Assembly: GCA_951217055.1 (NCBI GenBank)
Contig: OX578276.1
Span: 35,860,205 to 35,924,204 of the forward strand
Source of the DNA: Gerris lacustris
Lineage: Eukaryota > Arthropoda > Insecta > Hemiptera > Gerridae
Reading direction: 5' to 3'
Length of the DNA stretch: 64,000 bases
Each line of letters begins with the position of its first letter. Within the stretch, counting starts at the first letter, position 1. Both the position numbers and the translations under genes were made by a program. Below, in pieces: positions 45,640-56,091 of this stretch. Below the pieces are notes generated by a model. That model saw only the letters and a list, made by a program, of their open reading frames with translations, ran no database searches and had not been told where the DNA came from.

Positions 45640-46227
45640 TTATTAAGTTGATTTAAGTTTGTGGTTTTTTACACTAGTGTTTTTGTTGGGATTATTTATT
45701 ACTTTTATATACTATGAGTGAGTCATATTGGGAGAATACGTAATTTAGCCTCAAATCGATATATTGCTAAAGTTTTAGCAATGAATCGATTCTGCCGTAT
45801 CATCAATCTAAGGTTCTCCTATTTGCCGGTGTTTTCATTTTGTGTATTACTAATCACTTAATTTTTAACAAAATTTAACTTATTATGTAAATTTATGTGT
45901 GCCAATATGTGCTTTATGTGTTTGACATCAATTTCTTAGGTTTTTTGCTACTCCAAGAGTTGTCCCACCCGTAAAACCCAAAAACAAAGTATAACTTTTC
46001 TACATAATAATAATATGGGTATTCTACATATCACTTGCTGACAACATATTTCTGGATTAATTGGAACCATAAAATTAAATTGGAAGTAGTAAACCCTTCC
46101 AAAGGATTATTAGTACCTAACTTTTACTTTGTATCGAATATCTTCTGTATCTCTGGCATTAGAATTTCTTGCTCTGCCTAGAAAGCATCCAATAGAAAAC
46201 ATTTTAATATTAGGATAATATTTTTAG
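45640..46227. repeat. Duplicated segment, second block, left half (copy B)
   Basis: Matches 8325-9138 minus the GC-rich insertion of copy A. It is broken at 46227 by a LINE insertion and resumes at 47230. Confidence 0.88.
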
Positions 46228-47221
46228 GAAAAGCCGGACTGAAAATCAACATAAATAAAACTAAAATTATGAAAATCAACGATAGTTTAAATAATCAGTT
46301 AATAGTGAGAGAACAAGAAATAGAAAATATCGAAGAATCTCGGGAGAACTGTCACTCTGGATGCCAGCTCGAAGAAAGAAGTCCAGAGAAGGATTGCTTT
46401 ATCATGGAGAACATATAATAAATATAGGTGTCTTTTCAGGGCGAACATTGAATTGAAGAAAAAGACATCTTTGTGGAAAACAGTTGTACTGCCAGTACTC
46501 ATATATGGTTGTGAAACATGGACCATCACCAATGACATAGTAGGGAAAATAAGAAGGACTGTAAGGAGCATGGAACGCAGCATGTTAGGAGTAACAAGAC
46601 TAGAGAGAAAAACAAAGAAATGGATAAGAGAGAGATCTGGGATGGAGGATGTAGTGAAGTTGGTAACTGCTAGAAAATGGAAATGGGCTGGCCACATCGC
46701 AAGAGTCAAGGACGGAAGGTGGACCAAAGCACTATTGGAATGGTGGCCAATGGATCGCACTAGAAGACGAGGCAGACCTCCTACAAGATGGGACCATGAA
46801 TTTAGGGCAGCCTGTGGATGAGAGTAGCTCAGGAGCGCAGAGAGTGGAAGAGGATGACACACGTCTACTCACAAGTGTACCTCCCACCTGAGTAATAATT
46901 GACGAATAAATAAGGAAATAGCAATAATAAATAAAATTAACATCAATAAAGGAAATCAGAATAAAGGATAAATACTGTATAAAGGATGATTCATTATAAC
47001 AATAACAAAAAATTATATATGTGAAAATATATTAAGTGAGCGCCTAATGGCACAAATATCTTTAAAAAGTAAATACTATGATTGAAACTGTTTGGTAATA
47101 ATAAACCCCAAAGGGGTTTTCCACGTCCTAGGCCGATTTACCAGCAGGTAAAATAATGTAACATGTATAAGTGTATATGTATATATTATTGGTAATAAAT
47201 GGATCTATCTATCTATCTGTC
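46228..47221 (+). mobile_element. 5'-truncated RTE-like LINE with target duplication
   Basis: It is flanked by tatttttag at 46219-46227 and 47222-47230, and the empty site is seen in copy A near 9135. The 3' end is an ATCT simple repeat. Coding remnants include GLKININKTKIMKIN (46231-46280). The open frame 46453-46821 has WKTVVLPVLIYGCETWTI, then WAGHIARVKDGRW and RRGRPPTRW, the RT C-terminus typical of RTE-like LINEs. Confidence 0.9.
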
Positions 47222-47249
47222 TATTTTTAGAAGGGTGAATTTTTCTGAC

Positions 47250-47354
47250 CTCAGAATGGATTTGTTCACCAAGGTAGCATAGAACTCCGAATATGAACAA
47301 GTTGACTACTAGAAGACCACCGAAGATTACCTTCACACTTAAGTCGCCAATATA
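47250..47354 (-). CDS. Odorant receptor, exon 3 (copy B; TM6 region)
   Basis: This is the second copy of the exon at 9160-9264, 105 nt, acceptor ctgatttcag|TAT, donor GAG|gtcaga, phase 0/0. It differs at 4 bases giving three residue changes (V to F and I to L in TM6, Q to E at the end). The LGEQIH motif is intact. A LINE sits about 20 bp downstream of the donor, inside the intron. Exon 4 of this copy is at 38075-38233. Confidence 0.88.
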
Positions 47355-47435
47355 CTGAAATCAGTCATCAAAACAATGATTAGATATGTAATTAGGGTAG
47401 TTAAGAGGCCTTATCGAAAATCTCTATTCTCTATA

Positions 47436-47728
47436 TACAGTTGTCCCAAGGAAGAGAGTATCCAAAAGGAACAATTATCTAATTTTTGGGTTTCCAAGAA
47501 TAATCATTTTTGTAATAACTCCAGCTTGTTCTTAAACCTTTAGAAATTATAATTATTTCATGATTTAGTGTTCAAGGTGTTACATTTTTTATTTATCATT
47601 TTGCTATTGGTAAACGACCCTTATTTTTGATGATATAGAAAAATATTATTTAGAAAAGTTGTTCAGAATTGCAAAAATGATATAAATCTTTATGTGAAGT
47701 TTTTATGAAAATAGAATAATTTACTTTC
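47436..47728. other. AT-rich intron, nothing recognised
   Basis: This is the sequence after the copy A/B match ends and before the LTR element. No ORF. Confidence 0.5.
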
Positions 47729-47732
47729 ATAT

Positions 47733-47929
47733 AGTTAAGAGCCGCTAACCAGGTGCTAGATCAGCACATTTCTTCCCTTTATAACGCCGACCTCCCAGGC
47801 ACGAGGCGAGTCTACTGAGAGCCGTCTTGCCGACCGTTTGTATTTTTTGTATTTACGTTTATCATTGTAACTTGTTAATAAATAATTTTGCTTTTTAAAA
47901 AAGTAATTTTCTGAATCAAATTCTTAACT
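47733..47929 (+). repeat. 5' LTR, 197 bp
   Basis: Bounded by inverted AGTTAAG/CTTAACT. It has a polyadenylation signal AATAAA near 47878 and repeats the sequence split at 49109-49157 and 50195-50276. Confidence 0.85.
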
Positions 47930-48530
47930 GGCGCTGCGGACAGGATCCTGTGAACGATTTTATTGTAAGTGTTAATCTCATTGATCGTTTGAATTTCAAT
48001 TCTTAACACGGGATCTTAACGAATCTTAACGAAAAAGTTTTACTGTGTTGTGATCCATTGGAGGAATTTTCCGGCGATTCAACCAGAAACTAAAGACCAC
48101 ATCTCACTTCGTAGACTCCAGGGACCTTTTTCAGAAGTAATTGTGACGAATTACATCCAACTCCTGTAAGTCCCTTTATTTTCCTAACTTTAATTATTAC
48201 AAGTAATCAATTAAACCAGTACATAAGTTTACGAATAAGAAAAAAAATAATTTAAATAAACTAATTAGAAAACAATTAATAAAACAAAATAACAAAGAAT
48301 AACTAAATTAGATTTACATTAGTAACGAACTTAATAAATAAAAATCAGTAAATAATTTGAGAATATTAAAATAATTATAAATAAATTAAAACAATCTCTA
48401 CAAAAACAAATAAATAATCTCACAGAAATAAATAACCTTTAAATTAAATAATAATAATCTGGCTACATTTAAATATCTTGTTTTAAATAAGAAGATAAGG
48501 AAAAAATTCCACGAGTGCATTTAAAATATT

Positions 48531-49160
48531 ATGAGCAGTAGGCCAGAGATCGAGTTAATAGCTAGTGATCCAAACTTGCTTACGCAGGGAATAATTAACA
48601 TAAGCAGACCCGTAATCCAACCTGCTAGACTTAACATTAACCCAGACAATATGTCTACACCAGCCCGCCAATCTGAAACTCCCACAGCTGCGTTAGTCCC
48701 TCCGACCAATCCTAATAAAACCGAACTCCAACTCCTAATAAATTCAATTCCTGAATATTCACCGGGACAAAACTTATCCATCTTCATAAACGAAGTAGAT
48801 AGATTAGTTCAACACTTAACTGGACGACTTAAACCCGAACTAGAATACATACTCGATAGTAATATCCGAGCAAAAATAAAAGGGGAAGCCCGAGACTTTT
48901 TAAGCTACCAAGACGCCAATAACTGGGTTGACATTAGAAAGGGATTACTCCAAAGGTTCGGAGACCAAAGATCGGAAGATATCTTAGCTAATAATTTAAA
49001 ACAATGTGTACAAATGAAAAACGAATCCGTTATGGATTATTATGCAAGACTTCTTAAGAATTTTAATAATCTCATGCAAAATTATTTAGCCTTTAGGAAA
49101 TACTTTAGGGCACGAGGCGAGTCTACTGAGAGCCGTCTTGCCGACCGTTTTTATTATTAG
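48531..49160 (+). CDS. Gypsy-type gag, truncated and fused to LTR
   Basis: The 209-codon frame starts MSSRPEIELIASDP. Its middle resembles retrotrans_gag: IPEYSPGQNLSIFINEVDRL, then ARDFLSYQDANNWVDIRKGL, then QCVQMKNESVMDYYARLLKN. It stops shortly after running into the 3' LTR (residues about 192-209 are LTR-encoded). Zinc knuckles and pol are absent. The frame is otherwise undamaged, suggesting a fairly young insertion. Gag-like function is inferred from family. Confidence 0.78.
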   Translation: MSSRPEIELIASDPNLLTQGIINISRPVIQPARLNINPDNMSTPARQSETPTAALVPPTNPNKTELQLLINSIPEYSPGQNLSIFINEVDRLVQHLTGRLKPELEYILDSNIRAKIKGEARDFLSYQDANNWVDIRKGLLQRFGDQRSEDILANNLKQCVQMKNESVMDYYARLLKNFNNLMQNYLAFRKYFRARGESTESRLADRFYY

Positions 49161-50192
49161 GGTTTCGTTGGTAAAACCAAAAAAAGAAACCCTTATAGTT
49201 TCGTTCATGTGTCTGTCTGTCTGTCTGTCTGTCTGTCACTCTGTACGGTTCCAATAACTTTTGAATAAAAAGAGATAGAAACGTGAAACTTTGCAATATT
49301 AAAGAACGTTTTGACGCCCACACAGGAAAAATATAGCGAACTCAAAATTATCAGCTGTTCAAATCCAAAATGGCGGATAACTCACGTCATGCGAAAAAAA
49401 TATTTTTTTTTAAATTTTAAGTGGGGTATCAAATGAAAGGTATTGAAGAGTAAATTACAAATATATATATCACTTAAGGAAAGTGTTCAATTTTCGGCGC
49501 CATTTTGTCAAAAAACATCGAAATTTTGCGTGCCCCCCCCCCCCCCCCCTAAAATCGTATTTCCGCTCATACTAAAAATATAGAAAAATATGCAAAATGT
49601 GTGGTATGGTGGGCCATAGAAAAAATATGATTAGCAATTTGATCTGATTTACTGGGAATCCAAGATGGCGGATAATTCATGTCACACGAAAATAAATATT
49701 TTTTTAAAATTTTAAGTGGGGTATCAAATGAAAGGTATTGAAGAGTAGATTACAAATATATATATCACTTAGGGAAAGTGACCAATTTTCGGCGCCATTT
49801 TGTCAAAAAACATCGAAATTTTGCGTGTCCCCCCCCCCTAAAATCGTATTTCCGCTCTTACTAAAAATATAGAAAAATATGCAAAATGTGTGGTCTGATG
49901 GGCCAAAGAAAAAATAAGAATAGCAACTTGGTCGGATTAACTGGGAATCCAAGATGGCGGCTGATTGCTGTCACGGGGAAAAAATTTTTTCTAAATTTTG
50001 AGTGGGGTATCAAGTGAAAGGTATTGAAGAGTAGATTACAAAAATATATAACACTTGTGAAAAGCGTTTAATTTTCTACGCCATTTTGTCAAAAACATCC
50101 ATATCCCCCCCCCCCCCCCCCAACTACTAATTTCATGTTTACAACACCAACGAAACCCTTTTTACGTGAGACTTCACGCACTACCAATTTAT
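49158..50192 (+). mobile_element. Dispersed non-coding repeat with GGGTTTCGTTGG ends
   Basis: It begins GGGTTTCGTTGGTAAAACC and ends near CAACGAAACCC...ACTTCACGCA, giving short inverted ends. Three similar internal sub-blocks of about 290 bp begin at about 49370, 49660 and 49950. Each has an atgg-cggat start, gtggggtatcaa and a poly-C tract. It interrupts the Gypsy 3' LTR. Pieces of the family are at 12150, 14340 and 16560. Confidence 0.8.
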
Positions 50193-50529
50193 TTGTATTT
50201 ATGTTTATCATTGTAACTTGTTAATAAATAATTTTGCTTTTTAAAAAAGTAATTTTTCTGAATCAAATTCTTAACTATATCAAATACTAGGCTAATATGT
50301 ATAAGAAAATAACAAGTAGTCCAGGAAAAGTCTGTTACTTGATAGGTCAGTAATTAAAATATTCTTCCACATCCAATTGTTCGCCTATCAAGTGACACAC
50401 TAACATCCTCTAGATTTTTGGTCTATTTTTTTCTTGTACATAGGGTCATGAAAAGCACAAAGTCCACGAATATAGCCGCTCTCTACTGGTCTGCTATTTT
50501 AACAGTTTATAGCAAAGCTATGTCCCACA

Positions 50530-50790
50530 AACAAAATGCCCCCAAAAACACTTATGTAAAAGAATAAGCCAAGTCTCGCGTAAAACGTTGTGAAATCATT
50601 GGTTTAAACTAGTTTCCCCCTGTCCAAGTAAGTTCTCCTAGGTCCAATACATCCAGTACAAGTAAGGAATGTTGTTTGTCTGTTTCACCTCTCTATTCTC
50701 TGACCCTCACAAACTCAAACTTTTCTTCCCCAAATCATTTTGATAGGTTTAAATTTAAGAACATTTTCTCTCTTGGCAATTACTCAGCAC
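50530..50790. mobile_element. BEL/Pao LTR/leader-like fragment
   Basis: Related to 4500-4570 and to 7540-7680, in particular aataagccaagtctcgcg and gttgtttgtctgttt. No coding sequence. Confidence 0.45.
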
Positions 50791-50827
50791 AAACAGGATA
50801 AACAGTTTCTTGGTAATTAATTTACGA

Positions 50828-52385
50828 GTATATTATATTAAGTTTTTAAAAAAATGTAATGCAGTGTCATATACAACTTTGCATCCACGTGCTGCATAAT
50901 TGCCAAGTCTCAATTCAAATATATAAAATTCTATTAAGAGTAATAGTATATTACGTTACTAGGCTGTGAAGTGAATTTTTTCTTTACCGCGGCAATTACA
51001 TTTACTAGTAAATATTGCCAAGGTAAAGAAAAAACATTTTACAGTCGTGTAGCATATGCTATTTTTTCCGTGGTAGCACACAATGAAAAAACATAAAATA
51101 TTAATCAATAATCAATATATAATAATAACAAATATTAGTACATACTTAAGACTTAAAAAAAGAAACCTTAAAAAGAGGTTACACTATAAGAAAAGATAAA
51201 TAAAACGCATTGACTAGAAGCATTTCTACAAAAATTGCAGCACTAAATCGGAAGTTTTTATAACTACCAGCTGTAAAGAAAAAGTTTTTTTACGTCCTAG
51301 GACGTAAAAAATTTTTTCTTTACAGCTAGAAGTAATGAAAAGATTTTTAAGTCCAAGATTTTAGCTATGTTTTTTAGGCTCTTAAGTTACTATTTCACAG
51401 CCTACCACGGAAAAAATAATATTTTAGTTTCGAAAGCTTTAGTTTTGAAAGCTAGAAGGTGCTAGTAGCGCAAGATATATATATTTTTATTTTATTTTAT
51501 TAAGTTTGAATAACCGACTTTCCAATTAGCCTTGAGAGGGACAAAGAACCAGCTTTATAAAAAAAAACATGTATAAGTTATTATTCAACTCTTTTGACGT
51601 TCAGATACTAAAATCTCAAAAATCGAAATTACTTCTACCACTTCAAGAAATACATGTTTAATATTACGATATACAAAGTTGTTAAATAAACCGTTAATAT
51701 TACATACAGTTTAATATAAAGTGGAAATAGTTAACATTTTCCTTAAATATTGTTACCTGCCAAGCCGTGTATAGACGGCTACAGCTATTACGGCAATTAC
51801 TTTTAACTATCACTTTACAAAATTAAATAAATCCTACAACCTTTTTACGTAAATAGTAATAGTACAAAAGATAAAAATTATTACATAATTTGTTACATCT
51901 TATATTATTTCAATGAATTATTCTATTTCACATTCTGAGTGTCTCATCTAAATCATTACAATAGAATCTAAATCATCATCAATAGCTTCTGAATCACACC
52001 AAATATTCACTTCAGGATGATCTTACTTACTCTTCAACGAAAAGAAGATACAGCTTGAACCAAATTCAAAAAAACAATTAAGGAAAATAGCAGTGAAATC
52101 AAGTCAAAGCTTGTAAGGGCCGTTCTTTATATTGAGAGGAAAAAGTTTACCTGAAGAGAGGATATAGTTATTAGAAGTAGGAACGGCATCCAACAATTAA
52201 AAACAATGACAAAACAAGACTTATCAGCTCAAGTTAACGCCTTGATATCTTCCGATTTAGACAAACATAAACAATAGCAACTATTGAAACCTAATAAACA
52301 ATCTATATAAAAATAATAATATTCTACCTCATAACTGTAGATCTCCGAGGGTCGATGATATGAAACAAGATAAAACGAAAAATAA
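50828..52385. repeat. Duplicated segment, third block, left part (copy B)
   Basis: Matches 10296-11375, with an extra AT-rich stretch at about 50945-51420 that is not in copy A. That insert has inverted arms: ttctttaccgcggcaattac facing ttgccaaggtaaagaa near 51010, then aagaaaaagttttttacgtc and its complement near 51300. Confidence 0.85.
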
Positions 52386-52399
52386 TAAAAGTCAACATG

Positions 52400-52800
52400 T
52401 AATTGAATAACCTACTACTTTCGCACACTTAGAGATGATGTTAAACTCAAGGAAATGTTAGAAGAGTTGAAAAGGGTGGAATGGGCCATTATTGGGCTAG
52501 CTGAGGTGAGAACAGATGGTGAAGGAGCTTACGAATTAAATAATAGTACCAGGCTCCACTACAACGGATTTGGCTATGTCGGGTCGATGGAACAGGAATC
52601 ATGGCCGCTAGTAAATAATAGAGTTGACACCCCTGGAGTTTAATAGAAGAAAAGGAAGGCCTAAGATGAGATGGGACGAGGAGATGAGGAAGTGTTGTGA
52701 AGGACCTACATGGAGAAGAGTTGCTATGGAGAAAATGATTGGAAGAGAACGGACCAGGTATATACGGAGGTCAATCTACACTAATAACCATAAAATAATT
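52400..52800 (+). pseudogene. LINE with endonuclease start fused to RT end
   Basis: The frame 52430-52600 reads KLKEMLEELKRVEWAIIGLA, then EVRTDGEG, the start of an APE-type endonuclease (catalytic Glu in LAEVR). After 52625 it changes to NRRKGRPKMRWDEEMRKCCE, the C-terminal end of an RTE-like ORF. All between is deleted. It is absent from copy A. Confidence 0.75.
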
Positions 52801-52911
52801 ATATTTATTAATTAATTTAATTATTTAATTTGTTATAAATATAGTGTTGTAATTTCTGTTAGATATTTGATACTAGAAGTCGTTTTGTTTGTTTGTTATA
52901 TATTTAGATAT

Positions 52912-54021
52912 ACAGGGTGCGGCAGCATAACTTCCTTTTTTCAAAACTTAATAAAACCCATTGTATGAATCAGAAAATTTTTATTCGTTTTTTATAATAT
53001 AGGCACATACATAAAGTTTTGTTTTACTAAGTTTTGAAGATCAAATCAGGTAGGTTACGTCCCCCATTCTCCATACACTGACCCTACATCTTGTAGGGTC
53101 CTTGGACGGTTCACATAAACACGGGATTTCAAAAAACCCCATAGAAACAAATCACAAGGGGTCAAATCGGGAGAGCGGGCCGGCCACTCCAAATCGCCCC
53201 TAATTGAGATAAGGCGCTCTGGGAAGTGTTCCCTCAAAACAGTCATCGATGCTCTTGAAGTGTGTGCCGTTGCACCGTCTTGTTGGAACCAAGTGTCCCC
53301 TAAGTCCAACTCATCTAGCCGTGGGAAAAAAAATTCCTGTAACATGTTTACATACCGGTCCGAATTAACTGTCACTGTGACTTCATTTTCCTCAAAGAAC
53401 CAGGGACCAATAATTCCACCTGAGGAAATTGCACACCACACTGTGACTTTAGGTGAATGCAAAGGCCTTTGATGCAATTGTCGAGGATTGATGTCAGCCC
53501 AGTAGCGCATGTTTTGTTTGTTGACGGATCCACACAAATGAAAATGGGCTTCATCACTAAAAAAAAACAATAGCGTCCTCAGGAACGACTTCCAGAAGAA
53601 CCTCACACGCGTTCCTCCGAGAATTGAAGTCACGTTCAGAAAGTTCCTGCACAGTTGCCATCTTGTATGGATGGAAATGAAGATCATCATGAAGTATTCT
53701 CCTCACAGAACGATCGGAAAGTCCAAGGGCAGACGCATGTTTGCGCGCAGAACGCCGTGGTGATCACAACATTGAAGCTCTCACTACCTCAGTGTTCTCA
53801 GGTGATCTAATGGGCCGAGGGACTCCAGTTCTTCGTCTTGTCGCACTTGCAGTTTGTCTGAACGTAGTGACCCACGTAACAATTGATTTCCGGTCCGGGA
53901 CAGGGGCCAACGGGGCTAAATTAAAGCGATTCCGAAAGGCGCGCTGGGTTGCGATCACAGAACATCCGCTCGAAAAGTAGGCCGCAACGGCAAACGCACG
54001 CTCCTCACTGTTCCAACGCAT
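52912..54021 (-). pseudogene. IS630/mariner-like transposase with DUF4817 N-terminus
   Basis: The N-terminal frame 54021-53764 reads SEERAFAVAAYFSSGCSVIA, then TQRAFRNRF and PDRKSIVTWVTTFRQT. This is the DUF4817 helix-turn-helix. The catalytic frame from 53690 has FSDEAHFHL, then WFQQDGATAHTS and WPARSPDLTPCDLFLWGFLK. There are 36 residues between the second and third Asp. A frame break at about 53760 and a poly-A run at 53559 separate parts. The left end ACAGGGTGCGGCAGC at 52912 is the 3' terminus. The 5' terminus is cut off exactly at the start codon, so the copy is truncated. Confidence 0.87.
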
Positions 54022-54594
54022 GATGACAACATTTTAATAAATGGTTTATTATTATTATTATAAACCTGACTCATCTGATAATCTGAATATTCTATTTTTA
54101 TCTGCAACATGGTGTACCTAATAATATGGGCCCAAATAATTTCAATCGGATTGAAATGACAGTGATATGGAGGCAATCTGATTACTAAATGGCCGTGTAT
54201 TTTGACATTTTCATGTTTAGGCTGTGCTACATAACTCGAAAAGCGTTACTAAAAAACATTACCCGGTGTATCAAGGAGTTAGAAATGTATAGGAGGTGTG
54301 CACAGTCTGTCTCCAGCTGTTGGGCCTCCTTCCACCGCACGTCATAGGCCGAAGAAAGTCGAAAAGATTTTTATACGTGTGACAGGGAGTTAGGAAAGTA
54401 CAGGAGGTTTGCCATCAACTCTTAGCCCTCTCGGCCTACCTCGCGGTCTCCCCCTACTCCCCCTACGTAGAATCTCACGCGGGAATCATTTAACCACCTC
54501 CAACACCGCGAAGCGAACCTCGGGACATTTTATGTCGGTAGTTTACGCAGAGCGAAAACATGAAAATGTCTCACTGTCTTGCAGACTCGTACAC
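54022..54594. repeat. Duplicated segment, third block, right part (copy B)
   Basis: Matches 11523-12088. Identity ends sharply at 54594 (cttgcagactcgt), where a structured element follows. Confidence 0.88.
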
Positions 54595-55880
54595 TGAAAA
54601 AAATTATCGTACTAATCATACGTAGATGGCTATGACTCATGGATAATAGACTTTTTTTTGTTAATAAATGCTAAATTCTATGTGACACAGTTCGCTTAAA
54701 CTATGATTCTTACATTATATGTAGTTCTATGATACATAGTTCAAGCTGAACTATGTAACATGAAATGTACTCTGTTGCATATGTTGCTTAAGGAGGGAAA
54801 AAAGGGAAAAAATGAAATATATAGTTTGCGTAGTATGCATGCATAAGCACACGCGTATGTTACATAGTCAATCATCTGTGTAAACATATGTATATACCTA
54901 GTCATCATATGAATCCCCATATTTGTCACAGTTAACTGTAATTTCAACATCAGCTTACTCATATGAATCACCGACTAATGTCTTATGATGGTTGGCAGCT
55001 GTCATATGATTTGTTGTCATAGCTTCTATGTATCATATCGTAAATGCTTATGTATTATAAAATCCCATCTATGCTTTATTGTACTTTAGTCCATGATCCA
55101 TGGTATATAGTCAATTAATCATCGTTTGATAATTATGTATGACAGCTATCTGGCCTACGATCCATCTACTAATGTCCTATGACGTTTAGCAGCTATCGTA
55201 TGATTTGTTGTCAGAGCTTCTATGTATCATATCATAAATGCTTATGTATAATAAAATCCCATCTATGCTATATTGTGCTTTAGTCCATGATCTATAGTAT
55301 ATAGTCAATTAATCATCGTTTGATACCTATGTATGATAGCTATCTGGCCTACGATCCATCTACTAATGTCCTATGACGTTTAGCAGCTATCGTATGATTT
55401 GTTTACTGTGTTTGTATGTTACATACTAATTGCCGTTACTTCTACCTATGATACATTGTATATAGTAAATGAATTGTCTACTTATCCCTATGCATCACAT
55501 ACATTGTACATGATACATAGGGATCACCACCATGTGATACATCTACAGTAGTGTATGGTGCACATGTCTGTGTATATGAATTGTAGGCAAATGTTCCAAA
55601 TGTAAATGCACATAAACATGCCAATGAGAAGTAACATTTAATCTTTCTACGCCCATTTACGATATGCACTGCACGAAAGTACTTCTGCAGTGCATTCTGT
55701 AAAAGGGTATAAAAAGATTAAATGTTACTCCTCATTAGCATGTCTATGTGCATTTTCATTTGGAACATTCATTTACAGTTGATATAAACAAACATGTGCA
55801 TCACACAATACTGTAGAGGTACATAGGCGTGCTGTACATATACAGTATAGTGTTTCTACACTATGTTTTGGGTTGAGGGT
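54594..55880. repeat. Structured non-coding element with 194-bp tandem repeat and long hairpin
   Basis: Two tandem units of 194 bp start at 55011 and 55205, with a third partial at 55399. All are packed with ATGATACAT/ATGTATCAT motifs. A 250-bp imperfect hairpin at about 55555-55805 has its loop near 55685. It is absent from copy A at the same place. It starts acactgaaaaaaattatcg, but no clear end repeat was found. Confidence 0.75.
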
Positions 55881-56088
55881 TAATTAAAGAGAACATATTC
55901 TACAACGTTTTAAGGAGGGTCTAAATATTTTTTATTTACCACTTAACTTGGATACATAATTTCATACATAATTTTATTCAATATACCTAATACAACTTAA
56001 GTTATAACTTAATATGTACAATATAATACCAAACCAGTCCAAACACTACCAGTTACCAATTTACACTATCTATTTACACGATATATTA
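55881..56088. other. AT-rich DNA, nothing recognised
   Basis: Short non-coding spacer. Confidence 0.5.
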
Positions 56089-56091
56089 TAC

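Larger units (their letters stand above)
47733..50276 (+). mobile_element. Small Gypsy-type LTR element (LTR-gag-LTR), 3' LTR split by a repeat
   Basis: The 5' LTR is 47733-47929, starting AGTTAAG and ending CTTAACT, with TGGCGCTGCGGACAGG right after it as a primer site. The 3' LTR is 49109-49157 plus 50195-50276. The 4-bp duplication atat is at 47729-47732 and 50277-50280. Only gag lies inside; pol is missing and gag runs straight into the 3' LTR, so it is a deletion derivative needing help in trans. Confidence 0.88.

Noticed and set aside
46299..46862. 187-codon minus-strand frame
   Set aside because: Antisense of the LINE RT C-terminus, which has clear motifs on the plus strand.
55011..55400. 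CRISPR-like array
   Set aside because: Only two and a bit units of 194 bp with no spacer/repeat structure, in eukaryotic DNA.
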